The notes beneath the pieces were generated by a model. The model did no database searches and was not told the origin of the DNA. It saw nothing but the letters and a program-made list of their open reading frames with translations. Of a DNA stretch of 64,000 nucleotides, positions 43,732-56,722 are shown piece by piece. The stretch is taken from contig NW_019091412.1 in NCBI RefSeq assembly GCF_001949145.1, positions 1,444,747 through 1,508,746 on the forward strand. Reading direction: 5' to 3'. The DNA comes from Acanthaster planci. Taxonomy: Eukaryota; Echinodermata; Asteroidea; Valvatida; Acanthasteridae. The stretch's first letter is position 1. Each line of letters begins with the position of its first letter. The position numbers and the translations under genes were made by a program.

Positions 43732-46700
43732 GTAAGACTGTTTAATTTTTGACTGGGATCTTTTTAAAGAATTTTATAATGTTTCTGGCATAAACTGTTT
43801 GTAATCTTTAAAATATAGACAAAAATCAATTGCTACTGTGTGAAAATTAGTCTCAGTTTTTTAGATTAGAAAATGGAGAGTGCATTGACTGTCTCAAGAC
43901 TTGTCAAGAGGTTTTAATTCTTTGATGTGAAAAGCAAAAGTTTTAATTCTATTTATCAGTGAAACTGAAATAATTAGAAAGTGATTGTGAGTCATGTACA
44001 CATGTATCTCCATGGTAATCCAGTTGGGGTATCCATGGCATGTGAGCAGTCCTAGAGTCACTGACAAATATCTGTAAGTTTCAACACTGGAGTTGAGGTC
44101 CTGGACTGCAAAATAAATCATACATGTTAGGAATTGTTTTGAGACTGGAGTGGCCGAAGTTTTGTTTCCCTGACATTTATAACATACATGTAAAGTGTTA
44201 AAAGTAAATCACTGCTGTGTACGTGGGCTTAATCATGAAGTTAGTGATGTACAATGTATTCAGTACTGTCAAGAGAGCAAGGACAAATTATGATCAATGG
44301 GACAGAAAGTATTTATCCTGCCGATTGAAACTGAAAATTTTGCTCATTTCCTGATCGAAATTACAGTTTTCGGCATAGGAGGGATGTGCCAAAAAGTGCA
44401 GATTGCCTAGGAGAAGGAAGGATGTGTGTCTGTTTTTGTCTAGACAATGATTCTGCCTTGCATTACAGAAAAAAAAATGGGTTGAATTTTGACCTACGTC
44501 ATACATGTACATGTACATTGCTGTGCCAAGCACTGGACGTGTACGGGTTCATACACATGTACATGTGTACAAAGTAATTCCTCAAACTGCCCCCCATGTG
44601 AAATTGATCAACTAACTACTGGTACATGTACCAACAATTACTGAAAAGTCTTCATCTGATATTATCTTCCTGTCCTTTTTCACCCAAGGTTAAAAACTAC
44701 ATGTACCAGTGTGTCCGTTCTGATAAAATGTTTGAAACTGTATACCCCATGCTGCTCTCAACGGAGCCCATTTTTCCACTTTGTCCAACATTTTGGAAGG
44801 AATACAAAGAAATTGTTAGAGATTTATAAATGTAACAATTGGGAAGTTTTACATTTTACAATCAGCAAAAATTACTAGGCTATATAATTTAGTTTGCCAT
44901 AACCCAGACTTGTACTGTTGGTGCATGTATGAGTACAAGTACAATATAAATGAGGAGAAAGAGAAATGGAGTGGGTGCGTGTAAATTTCTTTTATGCCTC
45001 AGTCCTTCAAGTAACATTATTTACCCTGTGAAGTAAACTTGATATGGCCCTGTTTACTTTTAGCCTACTGTGTAAATTGTCCAAAGTGCTTTGTCTCGAA
45101 CAATGGAGAACAGGCGGCACCTCACAGAGAAACCAGTCTCTCACTCTGTCGCGACAAAGAATGTTAAAAGTCAGCTGCCTGGAGTGAAGATTTGTTTGTA
45201 GACTTCAAAGACTTCAGCCGGTTTGCTCAAAAGTTATTCGTTAACAGTCACAGTATGACTAATGCACTAACTTTAGAGACAGAGGTACTATACTATGGGA
45301 CTTTTGTCAAGTTGACATTGTTAGTATTTGAGTAGTCTGCAAGTTCGTTGAACCCCTGTGCAGGTATACATGCACAGGTACAGGTAGTTGAGGTGTAATG
45401 TTAATTAATAACAGGTGTATAGCACTTGATAGCTGAAGATGCATTCCGATTATTCCATCATCAAGCCTTGATTCTTTGGAGGATTATGGAGAACTGTCGA
45501 GCCAATTGTTCATATTCTGGAAAATAAAATACAAAATTCATAGTTTTTCAGCTTGATTTCCTGCACAATGCTGGATTTGGGAGGAAAGAAGGTTGAAGCA
45601 AGGATTCCTTCGAGTAGATGAACCATCATGGCAATTGTAGCACTGCCAATGGAGATGTTCTTACATTTTCTTAATAAAATGATAATTATTTCAAGGGAAA
45701 CGTTCTTCCCTCAACTCTAGAAAATTTGTTGACATGGAAGTGTCAAGTGTGTCTAAGCGCCTTCATGACTGGGCCGTGGGCTGTTTTTATAGATTGATAT
45801 CGTACATGTATGGTTCCATATCGGTTAATGTACTGGTAACAATAGCTTGTTGCTTTCAGTCAAGATGTTCCAGGGTTTACTTTACATAATATTACCCCAA
45901 GCCAAAGTTTATTCCTCTCTTTGGAGTAACATTTTCTTTTTACATTTGTATCATTACTTTACAAGATACTTCCTTATTGTTGCAATGTTTTAATTTATCC
46001 TTTATTCATGAATGTATCCATTTTACGTATGGGGTGATCTCTGGTAACTAACAATATCTAATTGGTCACAGCTTCAAACTTCAAACAAATGTACACACTG
46101 GCAGATTGTATACCGTACTTTAAAGAAGAACACATAATGTATGCATGCATCAGGTAAACCTCCTTTAGAGAGACTCACGTACTAGAAAAACTTCTTCAAT
46201 TAACAAGAAAAGCGCTTCAGAAAACTTGTCATGGAAGGTGGATTATTCTTAAAACGATGTCAGTGGAACAATCAAAGATGAAAAGCTATTGTCCATTCTG
46301 CTTCATTGTATTCATAATTATGAGAGTGTGTAGGTACTGTACCGGTACATGTCTAAACAGGAGACAGACAGACTTATGATAGACTACCTTATCAAACTCA
46401 TGAGTTTACCTCAAGATGTACTTTGATGTTTCCAAAACTACCCACAAGTATGTGTAAAACCACAGTGTGACATCGTTTTTGTCACCTGTCAGGCTTGAAG
46501 TGTACCAGGTACTCTAAGCATTGTGGTTAAGCCAACCATTTGGTGCACAATATGTGGCAAATTAAAGGGGACCCCCCCTCTATTGTGTCTTCTTTTGTGT
46601 TGATGAAATCTTTAGAATTCCTTTCAAATTTCCCTAGGGGGGTGCAGTAGGCACAATAGCCTTAGGACTGGTTCATGCTCGCTGCATTTGCACACACGCA

Positions 46701-49700
46701 GTACATGATGTGAACTCCCCATTTGACGTTTATACTTTCATGTTTTCTCAAGTCACGGCTGCGTGTGCGTATCCAACAAAAAGTTAAAGAATTGCAATTT
46801 GTCTGAATACACATACATTTGGTGTGCCTGCACTATCCATTGTTTTCACAAACTGCGAGCAAGGGCGCGCATTTTCATTACGCACTGTGCTTTCCATCCC
46901 GCACTGCAAACACTTCAAAATAGACCTTTACGCAGCATACACAGTGAATACGCAGTGACTATGTACTAGCCTTCAGGTTATAGCTTTTGCATCGCATGGG
47001 GGGGTTCCCCTTTGCCACATATCGTGCTGGATATAATCTGCTCCAAGCAAATATGCAAATATGCATATTTGTAAATATTATGTAAATATTGACTGTAATT
47101 TACTCCGGCATGTATGGTCTTTGCAATTGCATACACGTAGAACAAGTGCAAGAACCCGCTTGTAACCAAGTGCTGATTGGGGGTGCATTTCAGCTCGGGG
47201 GGGATACCAGCTCTACTGCAATTTGAATTCTCTTTGGTCTGAAAACTGCTTTGAAGTGGTTTCATCTTTAAATGAAGAAGTACATGTACATTGAAGTTTC
47301 AGAACTCATAAGCAAGAATGAAACATCTTTAAACAGTGTGTTTAGATCATTACATTTACCTGCCTTTGCCTTCCAGAACAATTCTGCTCGGGTTGAAACT
47401 TCAAGCCCTCGTTATTTTGTGATCGATAATTGTTGTGTACGTTGTGATAAATCACTGACTGAAGGTCAGTGATTCACAGTTTCTCCATAAAGTTCATATC
47501 AGTGAGCAGTTACAACATGTCACTTTGAAGGATTAAGCCAGGCATATTATTATTTTTGATCGGGAAAGTAATGCCTTGAACACAGTAGATTTATTTCCTT
47601 TCACTGACACAAAATCCTGTCTCGTTAATTAAAGGGGCACTGTCCATCATTTTATCTTAATAGTATAAATTACATGTACATTGCAGCTACATGTACATGT
47701 ACTCCTTAACTTGTAAAATTTATTGCATACACTGTACATCTTAGTTGCTTTGACATGGTTAATCCTTTTTCCACTAAATTGTCTTTACAGTTTATGTAAT
47801 GGTATGGTCAGGTGGTCTCAAGGTTTCTGATTGATTCAGTGAGTTGATTCAATATGTTGAAGTTTATATCTGTTTTCTTTACCAAGAAATACATGAAGAT
47901 CAACTTTAATACAAGTTGATAGCATTAAGTCCATTGACTGAAAGATTAAAGTAACACTGTTATCTGTAAACAGCAAACTGTGTACAGATCATGGCTTTCA
48001 ATCAATATCACCATGCATCCGACATGGACACTGACTGTGAAATGTGCTTGATTCAGATTCAATTGTTCTGGTGACTTAGATCACCCAGACTAGGATGTGT
48101 CTTTTGACCAAATGATAAATGATTTGTCATACATCGAAGAAGACATGCTAGAGAAAGTGTGTTTTACTTCACCGTGGTGATGATACCAGAATTGTACCAA
48201 TGATTTCACGAGCATAATTGCAAGGCCCAGATTAATCCAGCCGAGTGCTTTATTCAGAAGTAAGTACTTCCTGCCATGATAAAGTCATTACCCTCTAAAA
48301 ATGATAACACTTATCAACTTTAAATGATGTTGGGTAATTTATACTTGTTCAGAGTAAGACTTCAGATCTTTTCTTTTAATGCCCCCTACCCAATTTAGAT
48401 AAAGTTCAAACCTAAATATATCAGTTATCAAATTTTTCTCAGTTCTGAAGTAATTGCTTTTGAAAATATTCAAATTTTATATTAAGAAAATGACAGATAT
48501 AGGAAAGTTCAAGTCAGTAAAAACCAAATGTTCTTAATGTATTACCGGTTGGCATTTAAACACAAGTTGCAGGAATGCCATTTTTTGATCAAAAGTCTTT
48601 TTTAAATATTTCTTCTTTGTTCCCCCTTAGTTATTCTCTCCCAATCCCATCAACTTTGTGCCTGACATTTCCAGGTGACACTTAATCCAGTTTGAAACCT
48701 TCAATTCTATAATCAAAATGAGGGTGGCTGTATCTATCGAACGTTTCCTTTACCACAGTACTGATGTAATATTTCCTGCCTGTTCTGACTGAGGTGCATG
48801 TAATGTATCAAACCTAGATAAGTGGGAGGTCCTTTCATGCCTTTTGCACAGAGTGATACAAGTTCTTCTAGCCAGAAAAAACATTGAGGTTAGTTGGTAC
48901 AGATGTCGTGCAGCCTTATATTGTGCAGCGTTTTGAGATCCGTTGGAAGCACAGGAGAAGCAGAGTTATCATATAGTAGAGTTTTAGGGAATACATCTAG
49001 CTTTCACAAGATTTTGGAATTTTTTTCATTCACAGGTAAGACTTTTATAAGTTCATCTATGCTTTTATTTTTACAAGTGCTAAAAGTTGAGGTTATTTCA
49101 GTAATGAATAATAGCGTGAAGGGAAGTCAAATTGGTAAATTTGGTTTTTACATTGTAATATTTTTCAACTGTAAATTTCTTTTGCAGTTCCTTTTGAATG
49201 TGTACTGGTACATGTGTGCATGTTAGCTGTCAATAAAATCAGTCTAGAGTTAGTGCTGAAGTTTTCTTGAAAGTTTGTACTTGTATAGAACCTTGGGAAA
49301 CTCTTCTTATAATTTCATCCTGGTAGTTGATGTTTTGGCTTAACTTTTTGAAATGAGTAATTAGTGTTGATTATATCAATCAGTATTCAGCATGGCGCTG
49401 AAACTACCGGAATAAAAATGTTTTGCTCCAATCACAGTTTCAAAGACCCAAGCACTTTTGTTGAACCACTTGACGCCAGATGATGTGGAAACACATAATT
49501 TGTTCCTGGGAGGACGTGTACACTCGTTTAATGAATTCTGTTTTCATTTCTGCGATTGACGTATTAACATGTGTTTGGTCGGGTCAAAGATTACATCAAT
49601 CAGCATTTACAATTTGCAAGAATTTACAACGTACATGTATGAATAAAAAAACCTTCCATGGTAACTTCTCTGGGTGAGAACATCCGATGTTGACTGGTTA

Positions 49701-50679
49701 AAAATATATTGTGACTCAGGACATTACTTTAAAAATCTGTTAACCTTTTTGTGACCCAGATTTATTGTCCCCTACTCGTCAGTTTTGAAGTCATACCACT
49801 ATTTATATTTTCATAATGAATCACTGACGTCACCAGTAAACACATGTTGTGATATTTTTGCTTCAAAATGTAACCTGATGCTTCGTGATTGAATGTTCAG
49901 TAAACCATGCCCAATTGGCCACCCCCCTCTGCAAATATGAATCCTGCTGTGACCCATACCAACTCCATGGGATGCTGAATTCAGGAGTATTCCATGTCAG
50001 CCTTCTGGGGGTGTTTAGTGATTCCAGTATTGTTCATTCTATTTGAGATCAGTTGTTATTAGTTGAGTCTTTACCTATGAAACATTGTGTTGTCCATGAG
50101 ACATGTCATATTGGATCCTATCACTAGTCCTAGTGCCAACCACATATTTTTTGGCTCTATGCACACATGCATCTGAGCAGCTGATTCAACATCGTTGCTC
50201 CAGGTGACATCTTTTTGATCTTGAGGCTCAAGTCTTATCCAACAAGTCCTGTCAAGTGCCTTCTTCATCTGCATGTCCAAGGATTTGCTTTTAATTACTT
50301 AGCATGTCAGTGGAGACTTCAAGGCGACCGTGAATGAAAACAAACAGGCACTGAGGACTTTTCTGAAGTCTGAAATTCTGCTGTTTGGCTCTCGAATGAG
50401 ATGCACTGCTTATGATTTTTTTTTGGCACTCCGTTGGGACTCCTATCAAGAAGCCTTGATAAATAATTAACTGATTGCCAGCCACCATCAGTCTTTGCTG
50501 GGTTGTGGCATCTTGTTCCATGAACATCGCTGAAGTGAAATGGTTCTTGGACACGTTGGCCTTCAATTTCCTTCAGCAGATTACTGTGTTGCGACCTGAG
50601 TCATCCTTTATTCAGCAAACCCAGAGTCATCAGTCCAGACGGTCATTTTTTTTGCGTCATAAACTGTCTCTTGCACATC
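43732..50679 (+). other. Long intron of the large plus-strand gene
   Basis: No coding exon is supportable. TACATGTA repeats are frequent from about 43990 onward (for example 44500-44580 and 47640-47700). Short frames at 44294-44829, 46763-47265 and 48894-49226 have no recognisable similarity or convincing splice context. Confidence 0.5.
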
Positions 50680-50850
50680 ATGTATCGCCTGCTTTCTAGC
50701 ACTAACATCGGTAATCTGGCCATGTTCTACCTAGGAAGATTGCAGGACATGTCTGGCACCCTGACTGGGCGAGGCAATACTCTACATGGCAGCATCTTAC
50801 GAAGCCAGTCTTTTTCGGGATTTCGAAGCGAAGCAGGAGCGGGAATCTTT
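50680..50850 (+). CDS. Probable coding exon, 57 residues, upstream of the 3.2-kb exon
   Basis: The frame starts MYRLLSSTNIGNLAMFYLG and ends FRSEAGAGIF at a canonical donor (ttt|gtaagt, 50851). Serine and arginine content (SILRSQSFSGFRS) gives it a phosphorylation-site look. The exon ends in phase 0, and the acceptor ahead of the large exon at 56714 also accepts phase 0, so the two could be joined directly. It may be an alternative first exon with its own promoter. The frame stays open a little upstream, where ctttattcag (about 50606-50615) could be an acceptor. The product family is not recognised. Confidence 0.5.
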
Positions 50851-53800
50851 GTAAGTACTGCAAGTTTCGTCTTTGATTGAAAAAATATCCTTTCTTCAAG
50901 TGCAATTTAGTACTTGGTAGATATCTGTAACAGAACATTTGCATACAATTGAAATGTTATAAAACAGATAACTTTTAAGCCAATTACAGGAGAAATGAGT
51001 AAAAGTCATTTCATGGAAGTGTTTTGATGAAATCACCACTGATAACATGTATCATGTGAGTCTTTAAAAAGCGTGTTTTAAACTTCCTGACACGGGATCA
51101 ATGTGAAGGTGTCTCTGTAAATAAATGAGCTTTTCCTGTGTTTTACAAAGCAAAACTGAAAGAGGTTAACTTTCATTCAGCTCATTAAGTAACTCTTTCA
51201 GTGGATGAAAGAAATGCCTGAATGATTTGGCCACTAGCCAAAGACTTTAGTGCAAAATACAATTTATTCACACCAAACAAAATGCCAAGTAAGCTGATGT
51301 GATTATGTGCTTTATTTTCGACAACTCAGTGCCTGTTTTTTGTTTTGAGAGATGAAACAGCTGTACGTAGGCCAAAGAGAGACCTGTAACATGCAGCACA
51401 CAGCAGGGTGGTAATGCCATGTCTAGTTTCTGTTTCTCCAAAGGATGTTAAAGGAACAAAACATTGCCTCTGAGTCTAGATCCATGGTGCTGGAAAACAA
51501 TATCTGGACTTGAAAATCTGTAAGAAGTCAAATTTCCAATTTCATCTGTGGTTAGACTTCAAGCAATAGAGTCGTTTAATCTACTGGTATATTTAACATT
51601 GATGTGAATGTTACTACTAAGTCATGTTTGTCTCCAAGTTACATTGTAAATTTTACTACTTGAAACTAAAAGGGAAGTTACATGTAGCTCACATCCGCAC
51701 TTATGGAGGTCCTCTATGTGCAACGAAACTCAACTTGTTGCAAACTTCTAATAGAAAAACAAGTTTCAAGGTCCATGGACAGATGGTATTATTCCATTGT
51801 ACGATTTTCGCTTGGTTTTGTTAATGTGCAGTACGACACTTATCAATTCTTTGTCTGTTTCTATTCATCATCAATGACACATAATTAAATTCTATCACTA
51901 AGTTTCATTTTCACTTGTCATATGAGTACGGAGAACTGTGTAATGTACGTATATGTGCTGAAATTACCTGCACGTTGTTTATTGTTCCGGTTCTTGATTT
52001 TTTTCCCTGAAATACCTACATGTACATGTACCTCAGTAGTAAAAGGAATGAAAGATTCAATTTCTAATTAGTTTATGAACACCTGTCATTATATGATGGT
52101 GGGGAAAACAAGAATCAATCAACCAAAGATAGGGGGGTAAGACTCCTAGATATTGATCTCCTGATATCCCAAAACTTTGCAAGGTCATCAGAATGGTCAA
52201 GGTGTCCCCTTTTTTTCACTTACCGGCAGCTTTTTTTTCACTTACTGGTATCAACATGTACATGCACTAGGGTCATTCCAGAAATTAGTGGTCCATTTTT
52301 AGGGGACCCCTAATTTCTGGAATTATTTTCAATACTGTCTGTATAGGCTACTAAAGATGCCGTACATGTACTGTTCAGAGGTGCCCTACTATACCCTTCC
52401 CTAAACACGCAGCAGGGTCATTTTTTAAATTCAGGGTTCAAAACTGTGACATTTTTTGGTCCCTGTTTCAGCTGACCTGTGTAATTTGACCTGGAAATAT
52501 CGCTGAAATTGGTTTGAAACTACTGGTATTTCCATTTGTTTGGCAGGTAATTTGCATTAACTCATCACTCTTGGAAATTAGAGAATGTTTTCTGATTTTA
52601 CAAAATGACATGAAAAAAACAGACCCCTGATTTATAAAATGACCCAACAGTATCTCACAGAAAATATGTCCCTGATTGCTGCTTTCATGTGGCAGTTAAG
52701 GATTCCCTTTAAAAGCGTTCTTCGTCATTCAGCTTGTGCTTCTATCCTGATTACTCTGTCTGACCTGCCTCAGCAAGAGCCAGAGATTTTGGGAAAACAA
52801 ATCCCTTTTAAGCACTTAAAAAGATTTTTTTCCCAATGTAATGGAGAGACCATGCTAGCCTTGAAAGTATAATTTGATTTGTCTATGCTGCCCGTACATG
52901 TAAAGGCATCAATTCAACATCAAATTGATTTTCAAGGTAATACTCCTCTGAACTTAGCAGGGAAGATTACCCTTAAAGTTTTATTCGAGGAATTATTGAG
53001 AATGAAATTAATATACTACTGGTAGCTACCGTACATTCATTGGTAATTCAGTTGAAGAAGACAATTTCTTCAGATATGGTTATCAGTAGGATTTAAGTGT
53101 AAATTAATAAACTTCTATCAATTCTTTGTCAGTGAACCATCAGAATCATCTCTAGGACACTTAAATTGAATTTGGCTCATTTCACCTGCTTTGCTTGTAA
53201 CCCCAACATGCCCTGGGATAACACTTGACACTTGGACATGACCTCCTATGGTTCAGAATCATGCAAAGATGCAGAGTAGTTATGGAGAAAGATGCAGGGT
53301 CAGAAGAAAGACATTCCTCTCAGCAGGGTCCCAGACTTCTGAGAACAAGATACATGTACATGGACAAGGAAATTATCTTCACCCACAGATGCAGGAATTT
53401 GAAAAATGTACATGTATAAAGGTAATTCTTAAAGCATTACCTGCAAACCAAGATAAAGACACGTCTAGTACACAGGAGCAGCAGCTGATTATTTCAAACT
53501 ATTAACAATTTTGGTGTGATTTTGTGTGTCTTATTTACAGTATTTTCATCTTCATTAATTCAAGTGGCAGAAACTGGAGAAATTCTAATCTTACATACAG
53601 TACATTGCAAACAAAAGCATACGAATACCATATAGGAATATCGTGTCTTTTTTTAACACTACAAGTCATACCAGGCACCTGTAACAAACAAAACCAAGGA
53701 AACTGAAGATTTGTAATGTACTTTTACATTCTCTTTGAAAGTTTGTAAAAAAGGTTTGGTCCAACCTCACTTTTACAAATACATGTATCATTAAATCCAA

Positions 53801-56713
53801 CTGTTTGTCTGTGAATTATTTGTTTGCAAAGCTGTCTATTTGTTTTATCAAGACGTCACGTCAGGAAATAGGGAGGAAGAAGTGAGGATTCCCTCACGGA
53901 GATGTGGTTAGCTTGAGAAACATAATCCACCTGTATCCCTGTCAGTTTGTTCAAGAACACTTTGTGTCATTTTTAAAGTATTTCTGATTTGAACATTTGC
54001 CAAGGTAATTTCTGAGAACAGGACATCAAACAGACTAAGCATCATCCTGACTGATTTGAAGCCCAAAACAACCTCGCTCACCAAATCCTCTCTCATGAAA
54101 TCCCCTCTTTGTTCCCCATGTGAATAGACCAGTTGGGTATGTGCTAAGTCTACCAGTCAATAAATACCCGTACTTTGTTGAGAAGGAAGATAGTTATAAG
54201 TCCCTGAAGGCTTAAAGATAGCCTGTACAGACACACAATGGTCTTCCTTCACTTTTCTGATTTCCAGGGGCTTTCCCAGATGGACTTACAGATTGGGAAA
54301 GTCTATTTTCCTTGCCTCAAACTGGGCTTGTTACCTGGTATACTGTGTATATTTAGCTCTGGCTCACAGTTGGGGCTGAAGATTTACACAAGAAGGCCAC
54401 AGAATTCTTGAATGCAGCTCAAACTTTAAGACTGCTTGGAAATGAGGAAATGGTTTTAGGTAACACATCAAGAATCACTTTGGACTGATGTCAACCCACC
54501 CCTTGTCCGTGGAAATTATCACCTCTGGACTCGGGAGGTTTTTTAGGGGTTTTGTACTGAGCCAGAAGCATATTTTCACTTTATTCGGTAGCTGTTTCTA
54601 AGTTTGGTGTATTGATTTGATTCCACATTCTTGTAACAGGCGCTTTACGCATTAACCTCTGTCCCTATACAGCAGGTGTATGGACACTTAATTAATTAGT
54701 TGTAATGAGCTGCCCGACCTCACCAGCCAGATCAATAACTAGTGGAGATGACCATTAATGATGACAATCAAGATAATGTTGCATAGGGGTACACATACCG
54801 GTACATAAGTAATGAATGAGTGTCACTCCGGTAGTTGTGGTTAATGTGGGTTCATTTTAAAGGGGTTTACTTGAGTCTTGCGTTGCATTTAGCAATATCT
54901 TTCCTTTTCAAGAAATTTCTGCAAAGTCTTGAAAATAAAATCAACATTTTGTTCCTTTGATTTTGTATATTGTGTGTTCACTCACTGTTGAAAAGTTCCA
55001 CAAGGGAACAAGATGGAAGACATCGAGATGTTTGTCAAGTCAGTGGATTTGCCATTCAGGACTACACACACTGTACATGTGCGTGTACATGTACTTAGTG
55101 GATATTAGACAAAATGAAATTTTCATACCTGTGCATCAACCAGCCAAACAGTTTATTAATTCATTCTTGTAGTCATGCATGTACATGTAGAAAGTCTTGA
55201 AATGGTTTGACATACAATTTGGGCACATCAGTTTTTTTGCCAAACTTGGTTAAGCATAGTTTTTCATGTAATTGTATCACATCTCCTTGATATGTGACTG
55301 GTTCAGAGATTACAAGACAAGCTACACTCTCACCAAACCTTCCCTTAAAGGTGACGATCCATTGAACTACCACAATGGTTTGATTCAGATGGTGATGATG
55401 GCAGCTGTGAGCATCTCCCTTTAATCCTCACTGGAGGTAAAATGTAATTGCATGCCAAGTCGTCAGTGAATGGCCAAACAAAACCCGACCAGGAGAGGGA
55501 GGTCTATTGTTGTCGCTAACAATAAGCCAGCAGCATAGTGTTGCTAATGCCATAGCGTCCTTATACACCAATGGTAGATTTTCACTGACGATTGCAATAT
55601 GCAGTATTCTAGGTGCGAACACGCATCACAGGTGCTTCGTGTATTGCAAGGTCTTCAAGGATTATGTAGTTTTTATTATCAGGAGGAAGAACAATTCCAG
55701 AAGCAATAGATGGAGGAAGCAAGGCAAGGTTTGGGAGTTGTGGAAGAGGTTGATTTACTCTTGGAAGTGAAAGTACATGTACGTGCAAGCTGTTGATTGG
55801 AATTGGAGCTCTACACATGTGCTTTATTTAGGCCTGAATTTTGCACAGTGTTGATATCATCCACCTGTTATTATTAGATATACTTTGTTCTGTAATTGGA
55901 GAGGAAGGAGAAGGTAACAGAAGACAGCTGTCAGTGGAATTCAGGCATCATTGGATGAATACTGTGGATCGGACAGGATTGATTTCTGTGAGCATTATAT
56001 AAAGTGCTGATCCAGTGGATATTGCATAATGCCAGAGAGATGCAACTACTTTGAAGATCAATATAGGGTATTTATTGGTACAAACAAGTTTGATGTACAT
56101 GTAAAAACCACTGAAGTCACTTGGGAAGTACTCATCAGTGATGTAAAGTGAACCAACTTGAAATTGAGCATCAAGGATTAATAGTCTGGAATAACAGCCA
56201 CTTTTGTGAGCATAAATTGTCTTCATCCAGTTTGGGATTTCCTTGGACCTGGCAGGAAAGCAATTTTTTAGCTATAGCAACTGGATCTTAGTGCTTGAAG
56301 AAGTACAGGAAAGGACTGTTCATTGTACACTGAGGACAGTTTTCTTGCAATTACTCAAGGAACTTGTTTAGCTGAAGTTGGAAGTTCAAACTGGTGTTTG
56401 CATTGTGCTGTTAACCTAGCAAGAGAAGCAAACATGATGGGTAAACAAATCAATTGAGTGCATAGCTTCACAAGTGTGAGTTGGCAGTCCACTGAAAAAA
56501 TGGACATACAAATTGGAAACAAAGTAGTGCCAAGATGAATCATGAATTGTTGGGACTTACTGTACTGCAAAGAATCATTTACATTTAGTTCCAGTTACTA
56601 TGATGATTTAAGATTTGGAAGAAAAATTATTACACTCACAGTAGTAGAGGAACTTACACAATGAAGTTCGTATGAAGATTTTGAAATCTGATGAAGTGCA
56701 TGTAGACTTTCAG
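50851..56713 (+). other. Intron sequence between the 57-codon exon and the large exon
   Basis: I find no convincing exon. A frame around 53248-53505 is flanked by a possible donor (aaag|gtaatt) but its sequence is not protein-like. TACATGTA repeats are moderately common. An acceptor-like gactttcag ends at 56713. Confidence 0.4.
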
Positions 56714-56722
56714 TTGTCAAAA

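Noticed and set aside
50071-50566. Two adjacent minus-strand frames that might be a nested gene
   Set aside because: No shared frame, no splice sites joining them, and no recognisable family. Probably chance frames antisense to the intron.
53225-53505. A coding exon of the large plus-strand gene
   Set aside because: A donor-like site exists, but the two overlapping frames give sequence dominated by the TACATGTA repeat and no acceptor of good quality precedes it.
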